Shown here: piece by piece, positions 1-11,799 of the stretch | Position numbering within the stretch: position 1 is the first letter of the stretch | Layout: each line of letters opens with the position of its first letter | Source: Lates calcarifer | Taxonomy: Eukaryota; Chordata; Actinopteri; Centropomidae | Direction of reading: 5' to 3' | Assembly: GCF_001640805.2 (NCBI RefSeq) | Contig: NC_066835.1 | Coordinates: 5,314,227-5,378,226 of the forward strand | DNA: 64,000 bases | Program-made: the position numbers and the translations under genes | Notes under the pieces: model-generated | Told to the model about the DNA's origin: nothing | Databases searched by the model: none | The model's input: only the letters and a program-made list of their open reading frames with translations

Positions 1-635
1 ATCTGTAAAAGCCATTTCTCTATAAGGTATGGAGAGGAAGAAGGGAATAAAGATAAATGTCCTGTGACATTCTGAAAGTGGGCCAAACCAGGGTGTGTTT
101 TAAACTGATCCATATGGGGTGGGAGAGAGAGACAGAGACTTTATCATCTTAGTACAGTTTGAAATATAGCAGTACAGTATTAACTGCTGCATGTTGGTTT
201 TTGAAATATTAGGTTTTGCTCACTGTTTTGGCCTCAGTGTTTCTGATGAAAACCCATGCCAATACCATACTGTATGAATACATTTATACAAAAGGGAGAC
301 AGGAAACAGAACAGAGAGGGTTTATTTCTTTCTTACACGATGTGAACAAAAGTATATAGATACCTCTTTTTCTTTTTTTTTCCTCTTTGGTCTGTTTTTG
401 GGGCCCCTTAGTTCCAATTATAGTAGCACAGAGAAACATTCCCCCTTCAAAAGATGAATGTGAGATCAGCCTTTCTGGTGTCAAACTCTGCTCAGTGAGG
501 GTCAAACATCAAGTGAAATAACAATAAGAGAAACATATTGTTCAACGGAGAGAGGGCTTTAACTTGGAGTTGTAATTGTGAGAGATAGGTTTAAAAACAA
601 AATGAAGCAGCAAAGGCCAAGGGCAATATCCTCCA
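1..635. other. Unique noncoding DNA, no gene seen
   Basis: A/T-rich sequence without a microsatellite, a recognisable transposon or an exon-like frame. A short purine-rich GAGA patch lies near 121-140 and a T/C-rich patch near 365-385. The only open frame of note (reverse strand, 284-505) is lysine-rich low-complexity translation of that T/C patch, and I treat it as chance. Confidence 0.5.
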
Positions 636-639
636 GGGT

Positions 640-716
640 TACCTCCCTGATGACATCATCAGGGTTATCTCAGAGAGGTTTTGAAATTAGATGTTCAGCA
701 ATCACTCACAGGCGAA
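640..716 (+). repeat. Dispersed repeat fragment R4, copy a
   Basis: This stretch contains GATGACATCATCAGGGTTAT followed by GAGAGGTTTTGAAATTAGAT and GCAATCACT. The first word recurs at 20679-20696 (TATGACATCATCAGGGTTAT). The second part recurs in altered form at 9748-9786 (GAGGCTTGAAGGTTAGATG, then GGCAATCACTGCA). Three related pieces in one 64-kb window argue for an old interspersed repeat rather than chance. The family name and the full element are unknown to me. Confidence 0.45.
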
Positions 717-2619
717 ATGTTTGAAACTCCACATACTTTTGGTCATATAGTGTACATAGCCACTTTAATATGGTTAACTACAAAATGAACCATTTTCTTA
801 AAGGGTTCCTAATACAACATCTAGATGTTTTTGCTGCCTACAGAAGCTTCTGAGCAGCAGCCTGCTGCCCTATATGACTAAAGAACCACTTTCATTAAGT
901 GAGCATGCTTCAGTACAGCAGGAGAGACATGATATGTGGCTATTCCCCTGCCATTAGGTATTGTACTGCTCTGGGCAATAGATCACACATGTAGTGGCCA
1001 TGTTTGACCCCAGATTCTCCAGTTTCCGTAGCTCCTAATCCCATGGGATAAATTTATAGTGGTTCTCTCCCTCTAATACAATCTCCTCATCACTTAACCA
1101 CCACATTTTACAGTTCTTTTTCATCTTAAGTTTTGATGAATCACATTAGAGATTTGTGCTGTATGAAGAGAGGCTGGTATAACAGTCTTGAGCTTTTCTT
1201 AGTAATGAAATGTGAAATGGGTGGACTCAGGCTTCACCATGCATGTGTGAGAGTTAATGTAAACCAGCTATACTGTAGAGAGGAAATGTGATTTTTGGCA
1301 AGCTAAGATGTGGTTTGCAGCCTCCCTCTTTTTCTCTCTCACACGCCAGCTGGGGTTAGACTGATATGTGTTATTAAAGGCCAATACTGATATTTTTGGT
1401 TTGATATTTTTCCATCTCCAGTGCAACAGTTTGAATGTAAAAGTATTCCCTGTACATCTACATTACTGGAACAGTTCTTACAGGTGGATTAGCCAGCTCT
1501 GACTCTCTGCTTTCTGAATTTCACGTGATTTATCATGAAAAACTACAACATAATGCCAAAATATATTCACCATTGTAAAACTACAAATCTAGTAGCTCCC
1601 ATGAGGTTCTAACAGTGCATCTGTACTTATGACTCCTAAACTTAAAACTTAAAAACTAGCCCTAATACAATACAGCAGTAGATACTTACAGAAAAACAAT
1701 GAAAAAGTAGTTATAAAGCACTCTATCAATCAACAAGTCCTCCAATTTAAATGAATTACTGCCTTTACCACAGTAAGAGATATGTCACAAAGTATCTAGA
1801 CTTGCTGCTAGTTTGTTCTAGTGGACATCCACTGTGCTTTAGGCCCCCAAAGCTCTTCCCCTATAGACTGCCATTACGGAAAAGACCGTTAAACTATTCA
1901 GAACATCCTCAATGCCAAATAAGCTTGATTATTACTCTTTGTATAATGAATTTTCCAACTATACAGGTTTATTTTTTGAAAAAAAAAAAGAAAAAAAGTC
2001 TCTAAAATCTAAGGAGACTCATCTTTGTCATTGATATCTCAATGTAAAGTCTATGGTGTGGGCCTCTGGGGCCAGAGAAAGACACTAATGAGTCTGTGTT
2101 GTGGGTGGCACAATGTGGAACCAAACCAGAAAGTATTTTGGAGCATACACTGGGTGATCAGCCTTAATTGGAATGAATGGACACCGTCCTGGAATACAGT
2201 ATTCACTTCTCATATTGCATGCTTGCAAAACACCCAAGACACAAACCACTAGCTGGCATGAGTTAACCCACACATTCCTGTGTGAATCAGTTGATTTATA
2301 ATCAGTTAAAGTTGTCAAACAGGATTAAAATACATATCCTAGTATGTGCAGAAGGAGGAGCTTTCCCTTTCACTTTTTCCAGTTTTTGTCTCTGATATCT
2401 TAGCTGCTACAGGTTAGCTTAAACATACTTAAAGTGTTTGGACTTTTATTCAGTGGAGGAACTGTGTGTTCTGAGGAGAAATGAAGCCCACTCTCCACCC
2501 CCTCCTTTGCAACTGCATATAGGCCTATACAGTGTAATCCACAGGTGGAGACCACCCTCACTGAAGGCATACGCACATGTACTTTCATACAGACATGTAT
2601 AGGCAAAAGTAGACTAATG
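717..2619. other. Noncoding DNA, no gene seen
   Basis: Mostly unique A/T-rich sequence. An A-rich run lies at 1979-1998. A short patch near 1375-1400 reads 'CCAATACTGATATTTTTGG' and resembles the repeat noted at 26.2 kb, but it is too short to call. Open frames of 75-84 codons on both strands (1751-2318) overlap one another and lack codon structure, so I regard them as chance. Confidence 0.45.
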
Positions 2620-3010
2620 TACCTGCACATACACACACACACTCTAAAGCACCTGGAGATACAGTAGATAGACACACGCAAACACACACAAATACGCACA
2701 CAAACACATAATTTAAGGTACACACTAATACACACAGATGTGCACTAATGTGGACACACACACAGACCGGGGTGAAAGGATTCCTTGTTCTTTTATCACT
2801 GGTTTGAGATGACATGGCAAGTTTGCTAATGTCAAGAGAGATTTTCTTCTATTATTACACACTCATACACACACACACACACACATTCATACAGCCCTGA
2901 ATGCCAGCAGCTGGCTTGCCAAGAGGACCACACACACTCCCACAAACACACATACCACAAACTGAGTCACAATCAAGACTACTGATCCCTATCACATGCA
3001 CGCACACACC
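2620..3010. repeat. CA-rich cryptic microsatellite region
   Basis: CA dinucleotides recur across about 390 bp. The purest stretch is (AC)n at 2867-2884. Shorter interrupted runs occur at 2630-2641, 2671-2705 and 2755-2764. Between them the sequence keeps ACAC words broken by single substitutions, the pattern of an old, decaying dinucleotide array. Reverse-strand open frames here translate as VCVCV/CMCV and are artefacts of the repeat. Confidence 0.8.
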
Positions 3011-3460
3011 CTCAGCGGTGCCATATGGGGAGCAGCATTGGTGACTGTGTGTGGGATCAATGGGAACACCAGTGGCAAATGCAGTAAGCTCTGGAGACAC
3101 ACCATTAACCTTGACTGAAAGACAGACAGAGTGTGAGTCACATCTCTGCAGCTCCAGACAACTTCCAACAACTTCTGCTGCTTTTCGGCACAGTGGAGGG
3201 AGAGTTGTCACACAGTCTTTCTGATACACCTTTCCTGGTTTTTATCTTCTTCTGTTTCACGCAGTAAAGGCCTCCTTCACACAGCATGCAGTAATAACTG
3301 GGTCATTTCCACTGTGGGAAAGAGAAACGAGCCCATACACAAGACAACCCATCCATTTTCCCTCCTCCTGTATTTGTTCCTGTCCTCCGTCGCTCCCACT
3401 GTCTGCTTCCTCTCTCCCTCCTTTTTCTGGGATCCTGGGGAAAGTCCCAGTCACTCGCCT

Positions 3461-3483
3461 CTCTCTTTCTCTCTCTCTCTCCT
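3461..3483. repeat. (CT)n microsatellite
   Basis: Short CT repeat 'CTCTCTTTCTCTCTCTCTCT' at the end of a 120-bp pyrimidine-rich stretch (about 3350-3485). Confidence 0.75.
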
Positions 3484-3694
3484 TGCATTCCTGTACTGAG
3501 TGGAAGGCAAAGGCCCCTTCACACTGAAGGAATTCTGTGTTTTTGTGTGTCAGACTCTATCCCAGTGTGAGAAAATGTCTGTCCATTTCTAATTGGACCC
3601 TGAGTGTTGAAAGTGCTCTGCAAGAACTGTGTCTCTAAATATAACAATACACAGTAAAAGGCAGGAAGCTGCAAATATGTTGGGGTTTTGCATT

Positions 3695-3738
3695 GTGTAT
3701 GTGTGTGTGTGTGTGTGTCTGTGTGTGTGTGAGTGTGC
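3695..3738. repeat. (TG)n microsatellite
   Basis: About 20 TG units with two single-base interruptions (TGTGTCTGTG and GTGAGTG). The reverse-strand reading HTHTHT here is not coding. Confidence 0.9.
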
Positions 3739-4013
3739 ATGTTCAATTGCTTCTACAGCTGCAAGCCCCTTACAGGGCTAGTGTAATCAGTACACTTCAG
3801 CTGCACATTTCTCCCACTCAATGGACTAAAGCCATTTTGTCTTGCTGCTCTCTTTACTGATGTCTCAATTCAGAGTTACAGTTACACACTGGAATGCTAT
3901 TGGCTGAACAGAGGGTATACAATATGTATGTTATGTATTACAGTTCATTTTTATGTGTACATAAGTGAAATATTATATAACTGTTACTTAAAATAGTTAT
4001 TGTAATATGTACA

Positions 4014-4240
4014 GGGGTAGTAGTAGTTATAGAAGTTGTAGCAGTAGTTAGTAGTTATAGTAGCAGTGGTTGTTGTAGTATTAGGTAACAGTAAAAGCAG
4101 TAGTAGAAGTGATACTACACATGGTAGTAGTACTAGTTGCAGAAGCAGAGGTAGCGGTGGTAGTGGTATTAGATGTAGCTGTAATAGTACCGGTATTTAA
4201 AGCAATAGTAGTACAGGTGGTAAAAGTAGCAGTGGTAGAG
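4014..4240. repeat. Degenerate (GTA/AGT)n trinucleotide array
   Basis: Roughly 225 bp is dominated by GTAGTA, AGTAGT and GGTGGTAG words: 'GGTAGTAGTAGTTATAG', then 'GCAGTAGTTAGTAG', then 'GGTAGCGGTGGTAGTGG' and so on. The period of three persists throughout, with substitutions A to G and T to C. It looks like an expanded trinucleotide repeat that has since mutated. No reading frame through it is sensible as protein. Confidence 0.8.
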
Positions 4241-5265
4241 GTAACTGCACCAGTGGGAGTTGAATCTCCATGTTTTTAGATAGTAGTCTGCTGCCTCTGA
4301 AGTTTTTCCACCTCTCTTGGAATCACATTCATGGAAAACAGTGAATAACATAGACTGATTTGTAAAAGTACTGAGTACTGGCAGCTTCAGATCCCAAACT
4401 ATCATTATCAACCTTCAAAGACCATGTATCCTGTGAGTTCTAGTCTCAGGAAATCAGTGTCCAAGCTAAGCCTGAGTTCCTGTTTGCACACCACCACCAC
4501 AGTATTAACTGTACTGTATTTTTTTTTTTCTGTTTTCATTAGAGGGTTAGACGGCAGGGCCCGAGAGATTCCTCCATTTCTCCTACTTTGCTCACTTCTG
4601 CTTATGCTTCAGTGATTGATATTAAATCTGTTCTGTTTGATCAATAATTAAAGGTGCAGTGCCTAGCGTTCCCAGACTAGACTGAGCATTATGAATTATA
4701 TATTGTTGTTCCTGCTGGTCTGATCAAAGAATAACAACAACAGCCCAACAGTAGGGTTGGAGCACTACCAGTACTGATGCTCTCTACTGACTGGATAACA
4801 CAGGATTATTATTTCATCTTTCTAATACTGATCCTCGATCAGGGCTTTTGCTGCTTAGTGTAATGGTCCAAGTTTCTACTCAGGAAAACAGAGATCCTAG
4901 AGAGAGAAAGAGAGAAGCAGAGAGAGGGGAGATGAGTTAAAGCGAAGGCCAGATGGATGCAGACCCTGCTGTGTCGATGCCAACACTGGCCAGCATATGC
5001 AAAAGACAAGCTTGTTTTAATTACTCTTCACCACAACAAATTGAGTATTGTCACGCTAGGATGAGGTTTTTCTGTATACTGACAGTGATCAAAGTCAGAA
5101 CACACACAGGAAAACAAATTAACACATGCCCATATGCACATAAATATGTACCCACACATGGTCTTCTTATTTTTCGCGTTTGAACGCACACTAGATGTGC
5201 CTATAAATAGCAGTTATTGTCAAGACTGCCTGGAAATGATGGTTTGCCTTGTCACAGATTAAAGT

Positions 5266-5506
5266 TTAAAGCAAAAGTTTGACATTTTGGGAAAAGCACT
5301 GACCAGCTGACCAGCAGCAGCTGGTTAGCTTAGCTTAGCACAAAAACTGGAAATGCTTGACTCTCAATGGACCATGACAAGCTAATCTGTTAGCATTGGT
5401 AACATGTTTACTACAATGCCAGGCTAACTGGCCATGGCCTTATATTTAACAGAAAAAACAGAAAGTGAATTATCGTACTTCTCAAAGTGTCATACTATTC
5501 CTTTAA
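5266..5506. mobile_element. MITE with terminal inverted repeats
   Basis: The left end (5266-5295) reads TTAAAGCAAAAGTTTGACAT then TTTGGGAAAA. The right end (5478-5506), read on the other strand, is TTAAAGGAATAGTATGACAC then TTTGAGAAG. These are imperfect terminal inverted repeats of about 29 bp, and both ends carry TTAA. The interior has the motif GGTTAGCTTAGCTTAGCACA, which I know from an abundant nonautonomous element of percomorph fish. At about 240 bp it has no coding capacity. The superfamily is not certain: TTAA ends would fit piggyBac, but I cannot confirm a target duplication. Confidence 0.7.
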
Positions 5507-7444
5507 GTTGGTATTTTCACTTCAGGGTGTCTGAGGTGAGCTTGTATTATCTCAACATCATTTCCCTTCACAGCTAAGGAACTACATATCAAAACTTGCA
5601 AGTAAGCAATAGAGAAAAACAGGCCATTGTGTAACACTTGACAGCATGTGTGTGTGTGTGTGTGTGAAGCATTTTGTGCTCAGACAGAAGCAGTCAAAAC
5701 AGGAAAAACCCACTAACCAGCTGCCCTTGTCTGTCACCCCTGCTCACCTCTGGCTAAGGCTGAGTACATGTGTGTGTATGTATGGATATACTATACATGT
5801 GAACAATAGACGTGTATGTGTGTGAATGTGTGTGCCATTAACACCTGGCAGTCTCTGTCTTGTCCAGTCGCTAATAAAGTGTCTGAATGTGGTGGAGCTG
5901 CTTTTATTGAAAGGAACGCTGTGTTAGAGACAATAATAGACCATTACACTGTGGGAAACTGAACTCTCTTTTCAGGGCCTATTCATTCATACAGGAAACG
6001 GAAAAATATACAGAAATCCACACACTTTAACACACACATCCAGCCATTACACATTTTCTTTGTTCAGACATTGTACCAGAAATGAGTTTATTTAATAATA
6101 GGCATGTAGAGCAATGGGATGTATCACTGCCTAATATGGCTAATTTAATAAGTTAATTCTGAATTCAGGGCTTGTATATTTATATCCACAGTGTCTTTTG
6201 GCACAAGTTCATTTTCATGTGGCAGCTCTCCAGATCTGATGCCTTGTTTTCAACTTTTGGCAAAACCTCCAAACCACCTTCCTCCTTTCTATTTCTAATT
6301 TTCACTCCCTCTCTCCTCAGTTACACCCACACACACACACACACACACACAGGCAGACATACGTGCACACAGACCCATGCTGAGCCTCGGCTGTGGTAAT
6401 TAGATACAGTCTGTCTAACTGTCAGACATCAACTGGTACCAGACACCAGACTCCAACCTCATTGGCTAATCCTCCAGACGCTGCTTCGCATTCCAATTGG
6501 CTGTTGCCTCCTCCACTGGTCTGACTCTGACCCAGTAAACTTGCATATGAACCAAATCTGCACATTTCCATTGGCTGTCTCTGAGACACATGACTGGTGC
6601 TCATGGACGCTCTCCGGCTCCGCTGCTCCCAGAGGAGGATACAGTTATCCTCCTTCCAGAGAAAAACAACACCATTCATCACCTCCTTCTCTCTCTCCCT
6701 CTCTCCTCATCTATCTCTCTCTCCGTGTTTAGGCTGTTATGCTGTGTTGTTATGTTTTTGTCTTTGTCCCTCTGAAGGTTTTGAAACCACTCCAAGTCCT
6801 CTGGCTGCCTGGGTCAGACTGAATTACCCCCTCTCAGACTATTGAACAGCCCAAGTTGATATCAGATCCAGGCTGGAATTGAAATAATCCCTAAGGGTGT
6901 AATTTATCTAGATTGGTTCCCTTATAAAGTCTTATTTTTTGACTGGGAACACAATTTTTTTTACATCCATTTCCTCTCACATTAGACTCTCACACCCCCG
7001 TCAACTGGTGGGCAATGACCATGATAGGCTAAGTCATGGAGCCATAAATATTTATCCAGCTCACTCATCTAGTTCCTACTGCTCAACAGCAGTGTGATGA
7101 GGCAGGATCAGTTTTACACAACAGGTTTATGTTGTCATATCCTGTTGCTGACAGCAGTGGACAAATACACTGCTGCTCCCTGAGGTTCCATACCAGGAAG
7201 GATACATGAATTCTTCCTATATTTTACTTCAGCCCTGACCTTCAGCCGTGCCTTTGGGACACAGGAACCCATACAGGGCTGTGTGCTGGTTATAAAGGCT
7301 GACTTGTGATCACACAGTCACCAGTTTAAAAGCCCAGTATCCTTGAACATGAACAGCTACTTATTGAAAAGGCACTTGAGCACAGTTGTAATGTAAAGCT
7401 GAAATTAAAATGTGCCGATGGTAGTGCCACCTGCAATAGTTTCT
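5507..7444. other. Noncoding DNA with CA/TG tracts, no gene seen
   Basis: (TG)n lies at 5647-5666 and (AC)n at 6328-6351. TG-rich imperfect stretches occur around 5765-5835, and a CT-rich patch around 6690-6725. Three overlapping frames at 6541-6845 all read through the CT patch and are chance. No exon-like pairing of splice signals is evident. Confidence 0.5.
6328..6351. repeat. (AC)n microsatellite
   Basis: Twelve uninterrupted AC units. Confidence 0.9.
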
Positions 7445-7615
7445 CCAGAAGGGGTGAATTTTTGGCTCTTCTGCCTGACACTGTCGGCACTGATAACTGA
7501 TGCAATATCTGTGAAGTCGGGTACTAAAAATACCACTTCTGTTCCCACAGCTGCACGTGCAGTCAGTCAGCCGCGTGGGGTGGGGGTCGTTGCTTAGTTA
7601 AATCTGTTTTTCAGG
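7445..7615 (+). repeat. Dispersed repeat R3, copy a
   Basis: It shares a series of words, in the same order and orientation, with 9030-9205: AGGGGTGAATTTTTGG, CTGACACTGTCGGCACTG, GATGCAATATCTGTG and, near the end, GTCGTTGCTTAGTTAAATCTGTT. The second copy has AGGGGCTGAATTTTGG, CTGACAATGTCAGTGCTG, GTTGCAACATCTGTG and GGCTATTGCTTGGTTCCATC. The spacing between the words is similar. The two copies are old and about 1.6 kb apart. The family is not identified. Confidence 0.55.
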
Positions 7616-8654
7616 AACTGCCCACATTTGTACAGAGGTAGGACTAACTTACAGTTTAGTCATTTGCTGACCAGGAAATGAGTAGTCATTTGCTGTTACC
7701 TAATCAGAACCCATTCAAACAGAAACTGCTGTTAAGCCCCCTTCCACTCTCTGTGTGAATGGTAGTTGTTGGTCAGCTTCCACTCTCCACTGTAAAAAGT
7801 CACATAGGGATAGACATGTTAAATCAATAGTACATAACCATTGCTATGTGGAAAAAGGGGAACAAACGTCTCATGTCCATGTTTGTAGGGTGTACTGGGA
7901 TATGACCAGCTGTTGTTATTAGCTAATCATGAAAATTGACAGCACATGCTAGTAACACCAGTCCCAGTTCTACAAAAACTGTTTTCTCCTCTTTTGAAAA
8001 ATGGAAATATTTGGACAACAGCTGCAGTACTCTACAGGAAAAGTGTGGAGAATTCAAATTTCAGTTCAAACTGTAAGGTGAGGTGAAAAAGTTTAGTAGT
8101 GACATGTCAGAAAGCACAATCTACCCTCATTAAATAACTTATTTGTATGTAATACCTTTCTGCAGACACAGAAGCCATACTACACTGTGATGTATGAGGG
8201 TCAATTGACTTCCCATCACCCTCGTATCCTTGCGAGCGATCAGAGGATATTTGATCACCAAGTCCCATTAACACGTACAAAGCACCAAACGTCACAGTAC
8301 ACAGAGCTTTGACACGCACAGAAGATCACAGATAGGAAGCCATTCAGCATTCTGTTTTGTCGTGTTCACCTGTTTGATCAGGCTTTATGTTTGCTCATAT
8401 GAAGTGTCACTGTATATGGGTCTGTGTACTCACACTCAATTATCTCCGCTCAATAGGCCTCAACTGGAGCTGTGGAGCCAGCAGGCTAGTGGTGTGTGTA
8501 ATCCAGAGCACCCGGGCATTAAGGCTGGTCAGTCAGGCTTGTGCACACATTGGGTAACACTGCAAATGGTCTGATCAAAGTTTTTTAAAGTAAATTTTAT
8601 ATAACAGGGTCAGTAGGCATACTTTTTTTCACATATTCACACCCAGCAGCTTCC

Positions 8655-8770
8655 TGGTAAATTTAATTCTTGGTCAGTGAGCAGGTTGCCTGTCAGTGAG
8701 GGGGCTAAGTGCCTTGCTCAAGGACACATTCACAAGTGTTTGGTGAGAGGATGGAGCAGGGGATCCTACT
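8655..8770 (+). repeat. Possible fish interspersed repeat fragment
   Basis: The word AAGTGCCTTGCTCAAGGACA (8709-8728) with the flanking GAGGGGGCT and GGATGGAGCAGGGGATC is a sequence I know from dispersed repeats in teleost genomes. Its ends cannot be set by eye and no second copy is obvious in this window. Confidence 0.4.
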
Positions 8771-9029
8771 CACTTCCCCTTCCTGACAAAAGTTTCCCAG
8801 CTGGCGTGCATTTAAAAATGACAGCAGATTGCAAAGTCATAACAACTTGAAGGGGAATAAAAACAAGTACAAAAGTTGAATAAAACTTAAATCAACTTTT
8901 TAAGTTTTAAAGCTGAAATGAAATTACAGTTCATTTTTCAAAGAAATCAATACAACCTTGGTGATAATTTTAAACTTATTTGGACAAAACTCAAATTTCC
9001 AAAAAGAAAAAATCTACTGCATTAGTGAT

Positions 9030-9205
9030 ATCTAGAGGGGCTGAATTTTGGTACCAACTGACAATGTCAGTGCTGTAATTAGATTGTTGCAACATCTGTG
9101 TGGGTGGACATTAAACATGGTTCATGATACACTGGCCACACAGGCAGTTATCGAACTAGGGGCGACTGGGGGAGGAGGCTATTGCTTGGTTCCATCTGTT
9201 ATTTA
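9030..9205 (+). repeat. Dispersed repeat R3, copy b
   Basis: Partner of the copy at 7445-7615, same orientation (see that entry for the shared words). The two copies differ by many substitutions and a few indels, so they are not a recent duplication. Confidence 0.55.
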
Positions 9206-9298
9206 ATCGCTCCTTATGGAACTGTGATTCCATACATTCACATGCTCTGTATCCAGATTCGACGTACGATGCACTGTGGTTACAAGACTGCCCGTTGC

Positions 9299-9320
9299 TG
9301 TGAGTTGACGTCAGCTCACA
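9299..9320. promoter_or_regulatory. 22-bp palindrome centred on a CRE (TGACGTCA)
   Basis: TGTGAGTTGACGTCAGCTCA plus CA is a perfect inverted repeat except for one base pair (T/G at positions 7 and 16). Its centre is the full cAMP-response element TGACGTCA, the CREB/ATF binding palindrome. It lies in otherwise unremarkable DNA just after repeat R3 copy b. Whether any factor uses it is unknown. Confidence 0.4.
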
Positions 9321-9747
9321 CTAGCAAGACCCCTCCTTTGTGTAGTATGTCCCAAATAACAGTAAGAGTGCAGGAGCTTGACAACAATTCAGTGGGTGTT
9401 GAAATGACATAAATTAAAAATCATTTCTATTGGCAAATTGTTGCTATTGTTGGGAAGCAAAGCTAACTAGCTTCATCACTAGCTTCTCTTCATTTGAGTG
9501 AATGTTAGTAAGCCTAACTTGCTAGCTTCCACCTTTCGAGTGGAATATAAACACCTCAACGGGTGCTCCAAATGTTCAGTGTTGTAAAGGGACAGAAATG
9601 GTGGGACAGCAAATGCCTTTTATCAGCATTTGTAGGCCATACAGTATAATGTTGTCCAGTCAGTAGTGAACCCTGGAGGTTGACAGCATGTCTCCTAGGT
9701 ACGCCAGCTGTCAGTCATAACTTCTGCCATAAGAGACATCTTCTTGG

Positions 9748-9786
9748 AGGCTTGAAGGTTAGATGCTGGGCAATCACTGCAGTATC
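9748..9786 (+). repeat. Dispersed repeat fragment R4, copy c
   Basis: GAGGCTTGAAGGTTAGATGC then TGGGCAATCACTGCA resembles the second half of the copy at 640-716. It is short and diverged, so the relation is tentative. Confidence 0.3.
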
Positions 9787-9799
9787 ATTGATTAACTCA

Positions 9800-11100
9800 C
9801 CTACATGATAAGTGAGGAAAATTTAAATTTCAGTTCGACTTTTATCTCTACTGGTAAGAACATCTCCAAAATGTTAACTTTTTCAGGAATGATGATGAAA
9901 TTGTTACATACACATAATGACCATGTAATCCTTTATCTAACACTCTAATTTGAATAAACACCAAAACTGGAGCTAGATCTCTACATGACAACACTGATAT
10001 GGTGTACCAAAGGCGAGGACAGATCAACATGCCTTCACCCATTTCAGCCTTAACACCCAATAAGCTTCAAACTCCTTGAGGTATATGAGTCACACACATG
10101 ACTGTGGCAGCAGCAAACACATCACCCCCCCATATGTAATGCAGTCACCCTCTGGGCCAATCAGCAAAAAATATGTCATCTTGATTTGACCTGTGATTGT
10201 ATAGGGCCCTTTTGGGCCAATTAGCATGAATAAGAACAGGCTGGATTAGTGTTAGAATGCATCATAGTCCAACTTTAAGATATCATATGACAGATGGATA
10301 AAAAAGCAAGTTAAGGGAATAGACAAACAGAAGTGATACTGTAGAAATGAATAGATGACTCACAGTCCTACCCCCACATAATTCAATTGTCAGGAACACT
10401 GTCATACTTTTGTTTATCAGTATGGGTACTTTCCCATTTGAATCAGCTGGGAAAGTATTCACCTTATCAGAGCTGTAAACTTACAGATAATGAAGGAGTC
10501 ATTTCTCTCTGAGGGGTAAACTGAGATTTTAGAACCAGGCCTTTAAATGATAATAACAGATCACATTTTAAATTTGGGCTTATTGACATTTGTCCAGTGA
10601 TACTGTCAAAGGAGGAACACTCAACTGATAAAAAAAAAAAAAAAAAACATTTACAACATGACACACGTTGTGTGTTGTTCAGAAGGTAGTTGGTGAGGAA
10701 CTATTTATGTGTCTGTGGCACTTGGGGTCATGGACAGGCTTGACTCATCTTGGCTTTCAGACAAGGAAGGGCAGCCACAGTCAGTGAGTTTGTTAACCAT
10801 TTATTAGAGTGTACTAGGAACTCTTAATTAACTTTTTCCTGTTTGTGGTTACATATACTTTGTGCGTACTGCCACAAAAACAGTAATTACTCCCCAAATT
10901 CCCCTGCAGGCTACAGGTTTATGCCAAATGTACCCTGCATCAACTCTGATCACTTGCCTTTTACCTGTACTTTGCTCTTTCTAGTTCTTTTCCCATGACT
11001 TTGGTTTTGCGTAATTGTGGAATATTTCAGGGACACTCTGAGATTTGTCTTTTGCACTTTTTGTTTTCTTGTAACTTTTCTGGAAATCTCAACTTATTCT
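9800..11100. other. Noncoding DNA, no gene seen
   Basis: Unique A/T-rich DNA with one run of 18 A at 10630-10647. Open frames of 65-79 codons on the reverse strand lack any recognisable domain. Confidence 0.5.
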
Positions 11101-11104
11101 CCAG

Positions 11105-11170
11105 TTGTGCACATCTTAAGTCACACTGGATAAGAGCATCAGCTAAATGCCTGAATGTAAACAAATAAAT
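11105..11170 (+). mobile_element. 3' tail of a V-SINE / L2-type LINE
   Basis: The stretch CTGGATAAGAGCATCAGCTA (11127-11146) followed by AATGCCTGAATGTAAA matches the 3' tail ('GGATAAGAGCGTCTGCTAAATG') that many fish SINEs share with their partner LINEs of the L2/Maui type. The tail then runs into AAATAAATGAAA. No tRNA-like head is recognisable upstream, so this is a truncated or decayed copy. The family assignment rests on memory of the tail motif. Confidence 0.5.
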
Positions 11171-11330
11171 GAAAGACAGAAAATCCCTCAATGCCTGCTG
11201 TTGGTCTGATCCATAGCGTAAGCTGTTTTGAGATACTTTTTGCTGAAAGCCAAAGCACACATCCACAGCTCCTCACTGACACCTCAGGGTTAATCTCAAA
11301 AAAGAAGTGGTTTAGACTCACATACATACA

Positions 11331-11360
11331 CGCACGCACACACACACACACACACACACA
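11331..11360. repeat. (CA)n microsatellite
   Basis: CGCACGCACA followed by ten clean CA units. The reverse-strand VCVCV frame over it is spurious. Confidence 0.9.
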
Positions 11361-11799
11361 ATGAGAGTTTAGTGCAGATTAGGCTATTAGAGATGAGCAT
11401 CAGCAGTATTCTAAAGCTGATTCAGGGTTTTTTTCCAGACTGAAGATGGAAATGGGCTAATCTCTGCCTGGACACCTACAAGATGTCTGTCAGCTGAGGA
11501 TTTACACCTACAGGACTGTCTGGGCAGGGGCATATGCTCTGTATGGAGAGGACATTTGTGCACTGCGGAAGCATGCGCGTGTGCTTGTGTGCATGTCAGT
11601 CAGTTTGAGGGTGTGACTGCCAGCGTCTTGCTGGAAGCATGACTGCTTTTTTATCAGCAGCTGGGCTGATGATTAAGTGACACATGTGCTCATTAAGTTC
11701 CTTCTATTGTCCATCCAGTAAAATGAACCACAAATAGAGAGCAGGAAGGCGTACAGTGGGGGTATTCATCGACTGTGAATGATTGCATGTTTATGTGTC

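Noticed and set aside
2400..3229. Cysteine/valine-rich reverse ORFs of 111, 76 and 124 codons
   Set aside because: CA-repeat translation (VCVCV); no secretion signal or disulfide framework beyond the repeat.
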